Assembly: GCA_004794785.1 (NCBI GenBank)
Contig: SJOL01004547.1
Coordinates: 65,365-129,364 of the forward strand
DNA length: 64,000 bases
Source of the DNA: Opisthorchis felineus
Taxonomy: Eukaryota; Platyhelminthes; Trematoda; Opisthorchiida; Opisthorchiidae
Direction of reading: 5' to 3'
Shown here piece after piece: positions 25,451-37,130 of the stretch. The notes below the pieces were generated by a model that was given only the letters and a program-made list of their open reading frames with translations, had not been told where the DNA came from and ran no database searches. Made by a program: the position numbers and the translations under genes. Each line of letters opens with the position of its first letter. Within the stretch, counting starts at the first letter, position 1.

Positions 25451-27079
25451 AGATAAAGTTAACTGGTTACTCGCACGATTCAGTCAAGAACGTGAAATAG
25501 CTACTATTACTGGTTTTTTTAGAAGCTCTTCCTCGGACCAACAACAAATATTTTTGGTCACTGAAAAAAGGACGAACAAAACAGGCATGAAGGTCCCTTA
25601 GATGATTGGGTTTGGCATCATGTCACGTGACATAGACTTGTTCGAATTTCTTACATGTTGCTTCCGACATTCCACTCAAGCAGCTGCTTTAGATGTTTCC
25701 GATGAAGCATTTGGACCGACAATGACAACATGGGGCACCCTTTAGACGACTTGAAAATATTCGCCTGAATTGACCATATATGACGAGATCAACCTTGTGA
25801 TCAAGCCAATGGGTTTAACGTCAATCCGACAAGACAGGTAATCATGTATTCCCTTGCCAAGTTACCGTATTGTGAGTCCACATTATTTAGCTTTATAAAT
25901 TCGGGAAAAGAATGCATGACCATAATTTAAGGATAAGCCAGTACCTCGTCTTTGATGCTGAAATGGAGCAGCAGTTTTTTTGATGCACCGCTATAGGGAG
26001 AGGTTCTTTAAACAGACTAAAGGATGCGGTAACTGCGCCACAAAAAGATCGTTTTTGTTGCAATAGGTCCGTCGATTTTTTAGCAACGGTCGTTAGAACA
26101 ATGTATCACGCCCTTGAGCCTTGTTTTTGTTATGAACCTTATCAAGTTACTAAGGTGCTTCAGTACAGCAATCAACATATACCCGACCTAAAGCTGCAGC
26201 TTAATGTGGTGGTCGGGCTTGAGTGCTGCAAACATCTTGTGGGCTATACTGGCTGGCACTTCGTTCCACAAAGTGCATCCATACCAGGAAGGCCGAAGGG
26301 TAGCAGTCAGAATAAGAGCAGCGAGACCTCGTACTACGAGCAGTCATAGTATGAGGCGGTCTGGGGTTAAAGTCGTACTGTCTTCTGCAATAGGAGTGTG
26401 GAGGCAGTAAGGTGTTTCCTTCAAATGATCAGCATGTCCATATGGAATCAGCAATGCTGCCTTCCCCTCGAGGAAGGACGGGTTAGAATAGGTCGGTCCT
26501 AAAAGCCGCACACTCAGATCGCGCAGCGGTTGACCGTGACCGCCGGCGCATTATTCAATACGGTCGAGATAATTTTTAAAACCCAAGAGTATGGTGCTGC
26601 TCAAAAGGCACCTGCTATGCGCAGCCGCATCAGGAGTGAGACAGTAATGTGTTACTCCCTGCGCCCTCGGGTTAGGCCAACCCTCCGCAAGTGAGTAAGT
26701 CACACTATTAAATCATCGGTCCCGGACAGGGTCCCAAAAGAAAACCCTACTGTCCGCTGCCTGACGGGTCAGACTTCTGAGTCAGAGGCTAGGGGCAGGC
26801 TCTCCGAACAAAACCTGCATCCTACCACTATTTAATGGGTCAGACTTTTGAGTCAACGGCTCAAGGTGGGGTGGTAAACTAAACTCTCTTCTTCGGCCTG
26901 GGCAACCGGGAAGCATCATTTGCCAGCACAGCTCTTTGTTTACCGATTTCCCTCCTCAACCCCTTCCCATCACACAAGCAAACGTCGCTGGGTCATTTGA
27001 CTACCATTTATCTGACCGAAGGGCCTTATGCAGCCCACTGCCTATTAAAAGTAAACAAAACAACACTCTGCTAAATCCA

Positions 27080-27720
27080 TCAGAACCTTTCTACATAGTA
27101 GCTTTTAACGTTCATACTCTATGTCAAATTGCCAAACAAGCAATGCTCGCTGAAAAATTGTCTTCCCTAAAATTGGTGTATGCTCTGCCCCCGAAACACG
27201 CATACAAGACTTAAGTGCAGGTAAACATCTCAAAATGCCAAGGACGAACCCATCTGTCACATTTCTTCCTCTGTGTGCCTGGTGATACAGAAGCGATGGC
27301 GTAGAAGTTTCACTCAGCCCCAGAGCTGAACGAGCCTTGCTGGATTTGATCCCAGTTAACAACTCGTCTTTGCGCTGTCCGGTTATTGAGCTCAATGCCT
27401 CTCGACATAAGAAGCGGCGCCTGTTTATAGTGTCAGCTTATACCCTAATGGAATGCAGTTCTGACGCTGAGAATGATACTTTCTATAGAGAGCTGGCCGG
27501 GCTCATTCGGCGAGCAAGAAGCACCGACATTCCGATCTTTGCGGGTGATATGAAGGCCCATTTCGGTCCTCTGAGCTCCTTGGAATAAAGTTTGTGCGGT
27601 CGATTCGGAGTCGATGCTCGTCGCACAGACAACGGACAGCGACTCCTCCACTTGTGTGCTGATCATGAACTATCTCTGACCTAGTACGAACTTTCAGTAT
27701 AAACGTTTGCATGGCGTGAC
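27080..27720 (+). pseudogene. Endonuclease segment of the RTE-like element
   Basis: AFNVHTLCQIAKQAMLAEKL matches the N-terminal NVRTLCQIGQQ block of flatworm RTE-like endonucleases. Further on are RLFIVSAYTLMECSSDAEND, then RARSTDIPIFAGDMKAHFG, in which the usual GDFNA has become GDMKA, so a catalytic residue is lost. RFGVDARRTDNGQRLLHLCA follows after an in-frame TAA at 27586-27588. Open frames on the minus strand over 27445-27844 are shadows of this segment. Confidence 0.8.
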
Positions 27721-28189
27721 ATGGTGACAACCAAGTGTGAATCAACCATGGACTCATTTGGATCACGTGGTCATCAGCTGTCGGTGGAGAGCCACGACTT
27801 AAGACTGCTGCTCCTCCTAAAGCACACAGCTTGATTCCGACCACGCCATGGTGCGTGCACGCCTGACAGTTCGTGTTCCCTCAGAACCCCGCAAGTCAGC
27901 GAGAAGCATGCCAATCCATCATCTTCGAAGAACTACCATAGCTCAACAGTACCGATCTGAGGTAGCTCAAGAACGCTACACAGCAAACCAATACTTCACC
28001 GGTAATAAGACATGCCAAGTGCGAAAGGAGCCATGCTACCGTCGTTCGGTGTTGTCCGTCCGACTTCTCGGATTTGACCACAAGACCACCGGATGTCGTC
28101 GAAATCACTAGTCCTGGTGACCCATCTAACAAAGGTTATTGGTGTGATATAGAGCAAACGGAAGTTGCCTGAAGAATAGGGCAGGTCGA

Positions 28190-29090
28190 CAGTTATTCCT
28201 ATCTTCAAAAAGGGTATTCGGATGCCGTGTGATGACCAACGTGGCATCGGTCTGGTAGCTGTGGCATTCAAGGAGCTGTATGGTCTTATCCCTTGAAGGT
28301 TGACCGAAGAAAGGCAGGGGAAAATCCGCAAAAACCAAGTTTGGTTCCGTCCTGTGAGAGGATGTGTCGATCATATTTTCACTCTTCGAGATATTCTGCA
28401 ACTGCAGCGCCGTTTCCAGCGCGCAACAATGGTTCCCTTGCTTGACTTGAAAGGTGTCTTTGACTCTGTGTACCGTCAGGCACTAAGCCATTTGTCTATG
28501 GAGCTAAGGTGACCCCTATATATTCTTGGCCCTTCCGCGGATGTGTAGAGGTCTGCGGGAAGCTCTCACTTGAGTTCACCACATCAGTTGATGACCGAAA
28601 AGGCACTTTTTTAACTTTTTTCTTCAACTCCGTCATTCATACGATTACGGAGGACTCAATATCAGTTTCAATTGCCTGTAAGGTCGCAGTGCTTCCTGGG
28701 CGTCCACTCACAGATATCGAGTATGCAGACGACGTAGCTCCTCTGGGATCTGGCACCGTGGTGATGCAAAAAATAGTAAGTAACGTAAATAATCATGCCC
28801 CCACGGTTTGGCATGCCTTTCACACCTGCAAAGTGTAAAGTGCTACTGCAAGATTGGGTGGGCTCGAACCTTAACCTCTTGGTTGCGGATGAGCCGGTTG
28901 AGGCAGTAGACAAGTTTGTCTACCTGGGCAGCTGTATCAGTCCCGGCGGTCTCGCGAAAGACGACAATTCCATCCGGATTGGGAACCACAGAACAGCTTC
29001 TGTGAACCTGCATCGCCTGTAGCATAGGCATAACATCAGCTTAATGGTCAAGGGTCGAGTTTACAGTGCTGCGGTGCACTGTACGGATCA
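28190..29090 (+). pseudogene. Reverse transcriptase segment of the RTE-like element
   Basis: Readable blocks in order: a RGIGLVAVAFKELYG stretch, VWFRPVRGCVDHIFTLRDIL, VPLLDLKGVFDSVYRQAL, IEYADDVAPLG and KFVYLGSCISPGGLA. These are the standard reverse transcriptase boxes, including the catalytic YADD at 28722-28733. Several frame changes and stops separate them. The part after GGL, ending near 29090, has lost the RRRDVSLAVK block kept in the fragment at 35970. Confidence 0.85.
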
Positions 29091-30337
29091 GAAACCTGGC
29101 AGCTGCACGCCAGGGACGTCAAAAATCTTCCATTAAAAACAATTTACTAAAGAAAATAAGCGATCATACACAACTCACGTAAAGCCTACTGCCCGTTGAT
29201 ATAACCCGTCTAGATTCAGTCTTAATTTTCACATATTTTCTGCTTTACCGATCAGAAGTTTGATCAAATCGACTCCATTACCTAAGCAATGAAATTCTCT
29301 AACACAAGGCGTATATTCTGCAGGAATCAAGGCTAAACTTTGGTGTACAACTGCCGTGGAGTTTGGAGAAAACATCAAGATTCACCTTTTGATCCATTGA
29401 TTACTCACCTTCATAACCACCAATTACCAGTTCGAAGTACGATCATGGTAGTCTCATCTGCTAAACCGATTACAAGTGCAAATCTAACATAAATCAAAAT
29501 GTTGCATTTTCCCAAGGGTTGGTGTGTGATTATGCCTTAGACAATCCTCAGTAGTGGTGTTGTGAGGCCAACAGGTCACCAGACATCGGCTTCTGTCATC
29601 CGTGTTGATTCGTTAGGGTGTCTGGCCTACTTCATATCTGATGTGTCTGGGATGCGGCAGGTCTCTCCACGTAGCAAACAGCACCGGAGCCCGTCTGGAA
29701 ACTACCTTGGTTCCATGCGTATCCAGACAACTAAGATAACATCAAGCAGCTAGCAACCATCGGGATTAGGCGCGATGTCTACCTGAGAATCCTCTACTTG
29801 TGTCTGTAATGTGGTGTCTGATTAATTCTGGCAAGCACTGTGACCAGACGAAGTGAAACCCACAACCGTTGGTTTTCTGTTTGTCGTCTTCTCCTTTTAG
29901 ACATTCCTTAACTTGTAGAAAAACCGCAGTGGCACGTGCACCCAAAATTGTATCTTCTGGTCATGTGATTAAATCACGAGTAAACTATCTATATATTTTG
30001 TTGTCCGGATATTGATTCACCAGTTATTTATCGAAGAACAGATTGATTCAAATGCAACATCTTTATGACAAGCGCTATCTGGTCGGAGTTTCGCGTTATA
30101 ATTTTAGTGAAATACCTTGCTCTCTTTAATCACTGGGACAAAAAACCTGAGAACTCAGGCCAGAATTTGTCGGTATGTGATGACAAACACCTTTCCGTTC
30201 AAGCAAGAGCATCTGCCTTGTTATAACTAAATTAATCTGACAAGTCTCTCAAACGTAAGAATACCCCACATTTCACAATCTCTCTGAAAATCGTTGGATT
30301 TGTTATATTACAACTCATGAGCACTGTATACCCTTGA

Positions 30338-30460
30338 CCGTGCCGCGGTTTGAACTCCGTAAATCTAACATGCGAGGCGAGCGTGCTACCGCCCCCTCAC
30401 CAGCGCAGGCTAGACAGATCTGATTTTTTGTGTCTGAGCAGGGATATATTTTCACCTTTA
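30338..30460 (-). repeat. tRNA-derived SINE, type 2, copy 2
   Basis: On the minus strand it reads GGGGGCGGTAGCACGCTCGC, an A-box-like start with a tRNA-like anticodon arm, and then GAGTTCAAACC, a good B box (30347-30358). The distance between boxes fits a tRNA. It is followed by a tail shared with the copy at 15556-15665. Confidence 0.6.
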
Positions 30461-31448
30461 AGTGATTTAATTTCTTCGTATATTTTTAGAGGCTTCTGAG
30501 TTTTATCCAAGTGCAACCATTTTGCAATGGATGTTCAGCCCTGATTCGGAAGCTAATTTGACGCAATTAGGCAGAAGAAAATTTCTAGAACCCAGGGATT
30601 TCTGTGAAGACTGTGAAGAGACAGGTGACTAAAGCGGAGGAGCGCGAGAATGCTCGTTGGAAGGAGGCTATCGACAGGAATGAAGTACCACTTTTGACTG
30701 GCGAGCCACTTGACCCAAACTCAGCGTTGTCGGTAGTGTTTCCCAAAATGTCACAATATCCGTCTTTTCTAATGCAGCCAAAGCCTCTAATTTGTTTATT
30801 CGTTCTCCTGCTGCTTTTACTTTCACGGGCTTAGGGTCCTCATCTTAACTCCGTAGCTTATTGTATTCAGATAGACAGGCAAAAAAAAACTACCTCCAGC
30901 ATACATGTGGACAAAAATCCACGGTAAAGTTGCACATCATGACTAGGTACTGATCACCAACTGGATCCGTTTTTTCAGTGTTAAATCAAGTGAGTTGGCT
31001 CTACTATGTACAGGAGGGACATCAAACCCAACGCCAAGCTACCGGAAAGACGGAAGTAACGTGACATATAGACATGGGGTACTGAATTGGTGCTTTCGCT
31101 TCGTACTTCAGAGGTTTCTAAAAATTCCCTACGCTCAATTGTTTGCCCGTTTTCTTCAGGTGGTCGTACCAAAATGGAGGCTGAGGGTTCATTGGTCTAT
31201 TTCGGCTAATGGTTATTGTAACCAAGCTTCTGTAAGGAGCTGGACCCGGATTTTCAGTGATTTCCATGTGCCGTTTGTCAGTTGAGCAGTGCGTAGAAAG
31301 ACAATTTTTTTGGAATGATACACCTCGAATTTATTTGCAATGAAGTCATCGTAATTTTACAGGTTCCAACCTCTCAGTTTGTCACTAGCTTGTTTTATGT
31401 AAAAAATCAGGAAAATGAATGTATTAATGCGTGCTGTTATTTTACGTA

Positions 31449-31480
31449 CTGATGACCGACAGGTCGTCAGCGCGTTCGCG
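31449..31480. other. Two adjacent hairpins
   Basis: CTGATGACC and GGTCGTCAG form a 9-bp stem with one G-T pair and a 4-base loop (31449-31470). It is directly followed by CGCGTTCGCG, a 4-bp stem with a 2-base loop (31471-31480). They lie about 110 bp before an 11-bp tandem repeat. The function is unknown. The CTGATGA start recalls a hammerhead core, but the required GAAA after stem II is absent. Confidence 0.6.
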
Positions 31481-31590
31481 CTACGCAGTTAGCTGTACCT
31501 GAAAGAGAAGGGCTAAACAATGAATCCACTTGTTAGCTCATACCCCAGTGCAAGTACCCTAGGTAGAACAAATATCAAATTTGTGGTAAG

Positions 31591-31623
31591 CAGTGATCCT
31601 GCAGTGATCCTGCAGTGATCCTG
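31591..31623. repeat. 11-bp tandem repeat, three exact copies
   Basis: The unit CAGTGATCCTG occurs three times without change. Confidence 0.97.
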
Positions 31624-34600
31624 TTGGTCACATGCGAAATGATGCAGCGCATGGTAAAGGCCGACTTATCCTCACAAATGAGTCTCACTAGGGAAGTAAG
31701 CAATTCATGTAGTTTTAGTTTAAACTCAGGTTTTGGTGTAACAAGAGGTTACGGCTACTCGTTGACGGTACTGCATATGATATAGGTGTTCATTCAGCAG
31801 TTATGTTTCAGGTGGTATATCAAAAGATGGTTGCAGGACCGCCTGAACAGGATTCTTGGGTTGTCCAATTGTCCAACACATTCAGCATGATGTGGAAGCA
31901 AGTGATCACACTACAAAAACAACAGTCCGCAGGTGGTGACGAGTAACTGTAGTTTCAGTTTCACTCTTTGAGGATAATCAATCTATTTTAAAAAGAGCAG
32001 AAGAATCACACAGCTACATCGAATTTTATGAGCCAAGAACTGGGTAAATCTGTCCAGGGAATCAAGTTCATGAACTCTTAGTTTACGGTTTTTAGACCTG
32101 CACATGACTGCATCAACATTGTGAATAACTTGCATTAGGATACCTTTTGCACCCCTTAGGAAACAGATATATAATTCTTCTGGGTATGTTAGGTTTGCAA
32201 GACTTCCATGTGAAACATAATCATCATTGCGTTATCCGAATTTTCTTAATAAAAATGGCTGGAATCATTTGTTCTCGTATATATCTCAGGGAGCTCGGCG
32301 TGCTGGGTTTGGTTCGAAAGAACAATCAGTGATTATTTTAACGAAAATCTAGATGTGCACACCTAGAGTACAAACTGAAGGACATATTTTAAGCATTCTT
32401 CAGGAGGATGGTAGAGATGCCTCCAGTTGATTCTCCTTTTCTAATGAACCTAAAGGAGGAAATAGTGAAGTTCTTTTTGACCTGTCAATTAACTCATCAG
32501 CTGTTGACACTGTCATTGGCCGACCCTCTGGGTACAGTGTAAAACAGACCATTAAGTCCTTCACACGAAGTAATTATTTTTCATTCCTGTCATCTCTGAT
32601 CAGACTGGGTTGGTATCTTGCCAACTATTTTTCATTGGGTGTCGACCAATATCGTAGTTTAAGCTAGGTTTTGATCACAATACCGCTACTACTCCCGCAT
32701 AAATAGAGACATCAGTTAGATATAATTTGATCACACCAAACCTGAAACAAATTAGTAGATAGGCTTATGTGGCTTAAGTAGAAGAAGCAATAATATTTTG
32801 GTCATAGGGTATAATGTGACTGGAAGATGCGAAATTTTAATGCTGCCATCACGGACTGGCTTGGAAGACAACAGAAATTTCAATCACTGTGAGGCCCTTT
32901 AATCTTTATAGCCTAAATATGAAAGTTGGACATATTTTCAGTGATATAAACTTCAGGACAAGGTTTTCGCGCAACGTGGGTGTCTTAGATTTCGTGGCAG
33001 TACAAGACACCCATAGCGGCTGGTCTAAAGATGGTATCCCAGAAAATCATTGCGGTTGTCTAACCTGTAAACCATAGTTTCGCAAAAATTGCACTATCGA
33101 CTTTGATTCACTTGGCTTTTTGGTACCCTTGATGTGAGAAATTTGTCGAGAGCGGTTTCACCTCTGAGCCCATTCACCTAACAGACGACGTGGGCCCACA
33201 ACTGGTGCTGCATCTTTGAAAAAACGAAATTATTGCTCGATGAACTCTGATCATATTCCATCGATCACTTTCTCAGTTAAGGACAGTTGATTAATACTCA
33301 AACTACTTATAATCCACTCTTATTATCCACTACAACCTGACTTTACTCAATCATCTTGCTTCTCATCCAATATGGTCACTTGACTGTTGTTGCCATGAAA
33401 GGCTTCAGTCTCGCACATCAAGGGGTGTTCAATGATATTCTAATAATTTCACTATTTTACAAAGGCACTCACCACTGCTAATCATTTCTGATGACTCAAT
33501 AGACCAGCAGGAGCATTGCTTTGCCTGTTATCCACTTGCATTCCTCGTCCTCACTGATGGCTGATGATCGCTGGAAGCTATTCATGAAGTGGAACTATCT
33601 ACCTACATTGCTTAGCAGGTTCACCATTGAGACCAGCAGTTCATCTATTGCCTATTGTAAGCCTGAGTTTTCTAACACCAGTTTAAGCTGAGTATACTTG
33701 GAGAGTGCTCAGAAAACTATTGGAAACCGTTACTAGGAACTTTCGCGCTTGATTCGGTGTGGTAAAACTTATTTCTCGATGGGCAAGTGTCGGGTTCTTT
33801 ATAAGCTTTGGTGTCGATGAACCACATTACATCTCGACAAAAGAGACTCAGATTAAACCTGGGTGGTGAAACTCAGACACACATCTGAACTACTGTTTTT
33901 CTATCCCTCTACGGTCGTGATGTAGTATTCTTGTTTTGGGTTGCGCGCGCACTAATGAGTGTTGTCTTACGTCCATCTGCCCTGAAACAATTCATAGTAT
34001 AAAGCTTAATCAGCATTTTAGGTCACATGTTTTCTTCAGCCATAAATCGGTTTATCGCATTGGTTTGGTTGATTCTATCCAGGCTTGTTTACGGAGTGCC
34101 ACAAAAGTCACCAAGGTGAGTAATTCGCACTTTAAAACAAATATACTCTGACGGTGAACTTCTGGACTTCGAGAACTGAAAGTCTATTCAGCAAGAAGCC
34201 TTTGAGATTTAAATCATCTCGGTAAAGAAATCACTTTTGCCAGTTCACTCAAGTGCTAACTTAGCTGAAACCATATATTTGGTTTGATTTGTCACAATGC
34301 ACTATTGATTTGGGGAAACTGTCCACTAACCAGGTGGATGGGTTTACAGTACTGGAGTTCTTGGCGGTCCATCCACTCGAGTACAGATTGTGCTTTCAAA
34401 AAAAACCTGATATCAAAAGCCGACACGTCGCCATGAATTCTAGCAGAGATTGATATGGCAGTAGATGTGTGCTATGAAATTCAGTTGAAATTCGCTCCAT
34501 TTTCCCAGCAAACTTAGTTAAAGATTAGCCACATTAGCCTAGCTCTCAGACAGCCGCATCACAATCTAGGCCACGTAATGGGTTTAGCCACAGAATTTTA

Positions 34601-35969
34601 CAGAATCCTCAGTGTTTCATGTTCGGTAATGAAGTCTTTTGTCATCTAGTCAATATGTTTGCTTCTGGGCATACTGTCTCGGCAGTACGAAAACCCAACC
34701 AGGATTACTGCATAAATAAGCCCGGCATATTTTTCAGTATCAAGACAACGGTCGTTTGTGGGTTAACTTATCCCACACTATTCTCCAGAACCCGAGACTG
34801 CAAAACCTGGAATATCTTGTCAACTGAGGCAAGAGGATACCTATATGTGGCACACGCAGCTGAAGAGCATCCTAAACGAGAGCGCAGTCGAGTAACTTGT
34901 TACCACTAATGTAAATGACATATAAGCATGTTTTGCATATCCCGTACCTTCCGAAAACAAATCAAAGTAAGATCGCTTACGCTTTGGCTCTATTGCCCAT
35001 GGATGAAAAATAGCTTTAAATAGTTAGCTACTGCAGCTGAATTAAGTAGTATGGTGGTAGCAAGCTGTCAATTGAGCCGTGGGGTGATTATCTGGAATGC
35101 TAGTGCGGTACTTCTCAAAATCTTTTCCTTACATGCAATTCTTACGAAAAACACCTCGGGTCAAGGTAGTGACAGACATCGTAGTAGTACTGCTTTCTTT
35201 TCGGATCCTTCAGTTATGTTCAAAAGAACTGGTGGTGTATTACAAAGTCAAGGGCATTCACGTTAGGTTCGTACGTTATCTATTTATTATTTGTTCTTCT
35301 GGAGAGAAGTGGCTGCAAAATATTTTGGATAGCTTTTGTGCGGAGAAAACATTTTATGCATCGTGTAGCTTTAACTGTCACCACCACATTGGGAGCAGAA
35401 CAGAAACCTTTTCCAACCGAAGTTTCAAAATTACCCATGATTCACATGATCTTTTCGAAGCCGCTATTCGATTATTAGATCAACCAAGTCACCTTTCAAA
35501 AGCGTGATTTTCAAGGTTACTTTACGAATAGTTTCTAATCCACAACTACATTTCCACTTGCTCCTACATAAAATACATATCCTGTAAGTTTTGGTGTGAT
35601 ATGGGGACGCTAAACAATATTTTGAATAAACTCATCTGGCAAGGACGCATACTGTACGATCACCTTCTAATGAGCAGGAAGATTGGGCGCTAGATAAATG
35701 TAGCCCCGTTTTCACAAAATTTGCTTCGAACGTTAAAATACTTGGACTATAAAAGCTTACGACAGCCCACAAACTATGACGTTCTTTGTCAAATGGTGCT
35801 TAAATTCAAACGGAGAAGATTATTAGGCTTCATCAACGCCTACAGTGTTATAGACATCATTTTGGTGTGTCGGTAGGCGTTGCGATGTTTTTGGATGGAA
35901 GAATATAGAACAAGGTGCTGCATATGTGAAATTTCCTGCCCAAGAGTACCGAACGTGAATATAAATCAT

Positions 35970-36222
35970 CTGGCGGCAGCTTGCTCAGGTGGACTGGCTG
36001 GAGTTGAAATTACTTCCCGAGTCGGGAAGGCCACGGCAGCTTATGCCAACCTCCGACAACTATGGCGCCGACGTGACGTCAGTCTGTCTGTCAAGAGCAG
36101 AGCTTACACTGCGGCGGTGTGATTCATACTGTTTTATGGATCAGGGACGTGGCATTTAAGCGCAAAGGACATGCGAAGCATGCCAGCCTATGACCATCGG
36201 TGTCTTCGAATCATTGGCCAGG
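35970..36222 (+). pseudogene. RTE-like element, C-terminal reverse transcriptase fragment
   Basis: The frame reads SGGLAGVEI, then KATAAYANLRQLWRRRDVSL and SVKSRAYTAAV, a TGA stop at 36120-36122, and on the far side FYGSGTWHLSAKDMRSMPAY and DHRCLRIIGQ. This matches the end of flatworm RTE-like polyproteins (AAYANLRHLWRRRDVSLAVK ... ETWPLR ... DHRCLRRI). It picks up just where the larger copy near 29000 loses similarity, but it lies 7 kb away, so it is probably an independent 5'-truncated insertion. Confidence 0.8.
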
Positions 36223-36906
36223 GTGTCTACCACTTACATGTGCTCCAGCTCCACTGTTTTTGTCCTTCATCCCTCGGTTTATCGGCTCATTATCTTTATT
36301 TTTGCTCACAGTAAAACAACGCCAGACGACAATTGGCCTAACCTCTCCTTTGCAGCACACGTGTCCTTCTGCAAGCCCTTTTACAACATTTGTTTTAACC
36401 CATCATAATGAAATCCTTCAGGTCGATTGACAATTACATTTGTCCAAGATGTAGGTTTAACACTTTCCTCAATTTCGAAATTCAGTTGTGTCCCAATCCT
36501 TTACTGATTCAGTCCGCGTGTATTATAATTCCGCTAAATGTGTACAAACCATAGTTTCTTGAGCTCCGCCCAGACATCAAACACTATCCCAGAGCTGACA
36601 CCTTTTAGAAAGCGATGATATCTAGCAAACTGACACTACCCGTTTGCCTACATGCGATAATTCGTTTTTAGTGTTGTGTGTATGTAGGCAGCGCAGTTTT
36701 TTAATCGTGGCCCATGGAACGATGATTGCTTAATCTATCATTGAGGCCCAACATGGGATTTTCCTTCATCGATCGTCACCATTCTGCGTCTATACTCAGA
36801 CATTCACATCTAAATTTAGCCTGCACTTTGCTTAAACACCTGAGGACCAGGGACTCGCGTTAACTCCAACCACTTGACTATAGAATGAAAAAGGAATTCC
36901 ACTTAC

Positions 36907-37130
36907 CCTGACTTTTGAACCACAAAGGTACGCACCACGTAGTACGCTAAATCGGTAGTTTCCAGCTGGGTCACCGTAATATCCCCGTACTGATATGATC
37001 CGGTATTGGGCCAATACTGGTCACATCTTCGTTCCGCCTGTTCGATCAAGTCAGTTAGGGTAACGATTATGATGCTGTTCTGATTCCAGACCATAGACCA
37101 AAATGCATCCATTGTGTCCACCAGCGGTGC
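36907..37130 (-). CDS. Lar: LAR exon 7: central D1
   Basis: The exon has 74 codons plus two bases; acceptor TCCTTGACAG, consensus donor GTAAGT. It begins APLVDTMDAFWSMVWNQN, the helix that follows IATQ in classical phosphatases (ATQGPL in human LAR, here ATQAPL). RRCDQYWPNTGSYQYGDI and YYVVRTFVVQKSG match CDQYWPARGTETCGLI and YTVRTFALHKSG in human LAR D1. The two trailing bases GG combine with the first base of exon 8 to make Gly. This part forms the core beta sheet of D1 and has no catalytic residues of its own. Confidence 0.95.

Larger units (their letters stand above)
26190..29110 (+). mobile_element. RTE-like non-LTR retrotransposon, decayed copy B
   Basis: This is the most complete retroelement in the window. 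A leader (26190-26910) shared with 13800-14470 is followed by endonuclease, then reverse transcriptase and C-terminal segments, all on the plus strand and interrupted by stops and frame changes. Order and motifs are those of RTE/BovB-type LINEs, which carry one large frame of endonuclease and reverse transcriptase. The C-terminal part breaks off near 29110; the missing part resembles the separate fragment at 35970-36222. It is antisense to the LAR gene and cannot be active. Confidence 0.85.
24081..36906 (-). other. LAR intron 7 (12.8 kb), main site of retroelement insertion
   Basis: The largest intron in the window, between two D1 exons. It holds an AAT-rich run (24549-24570), a SINE with an intact B box (25375-25450), a 2.9 kb RTE-like copy (26190-29110), a second SINE type (30338-30460), a double hairpin (31449-31480), an 11-bp tandem repeat (31591-31623) and an RTE-like 3' fragment (35970-36222). 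31624-35969 has no identified content; the longest frame there (35097-35507, 136 codons, plus) has no recognised domain. Confidence 0.8.

Noticed and set aside
27445..27844. Minus-strand frames of 73 and 113 codons
   Set aside because: They are antisense to the endonuclease segment of the RTE-like element.
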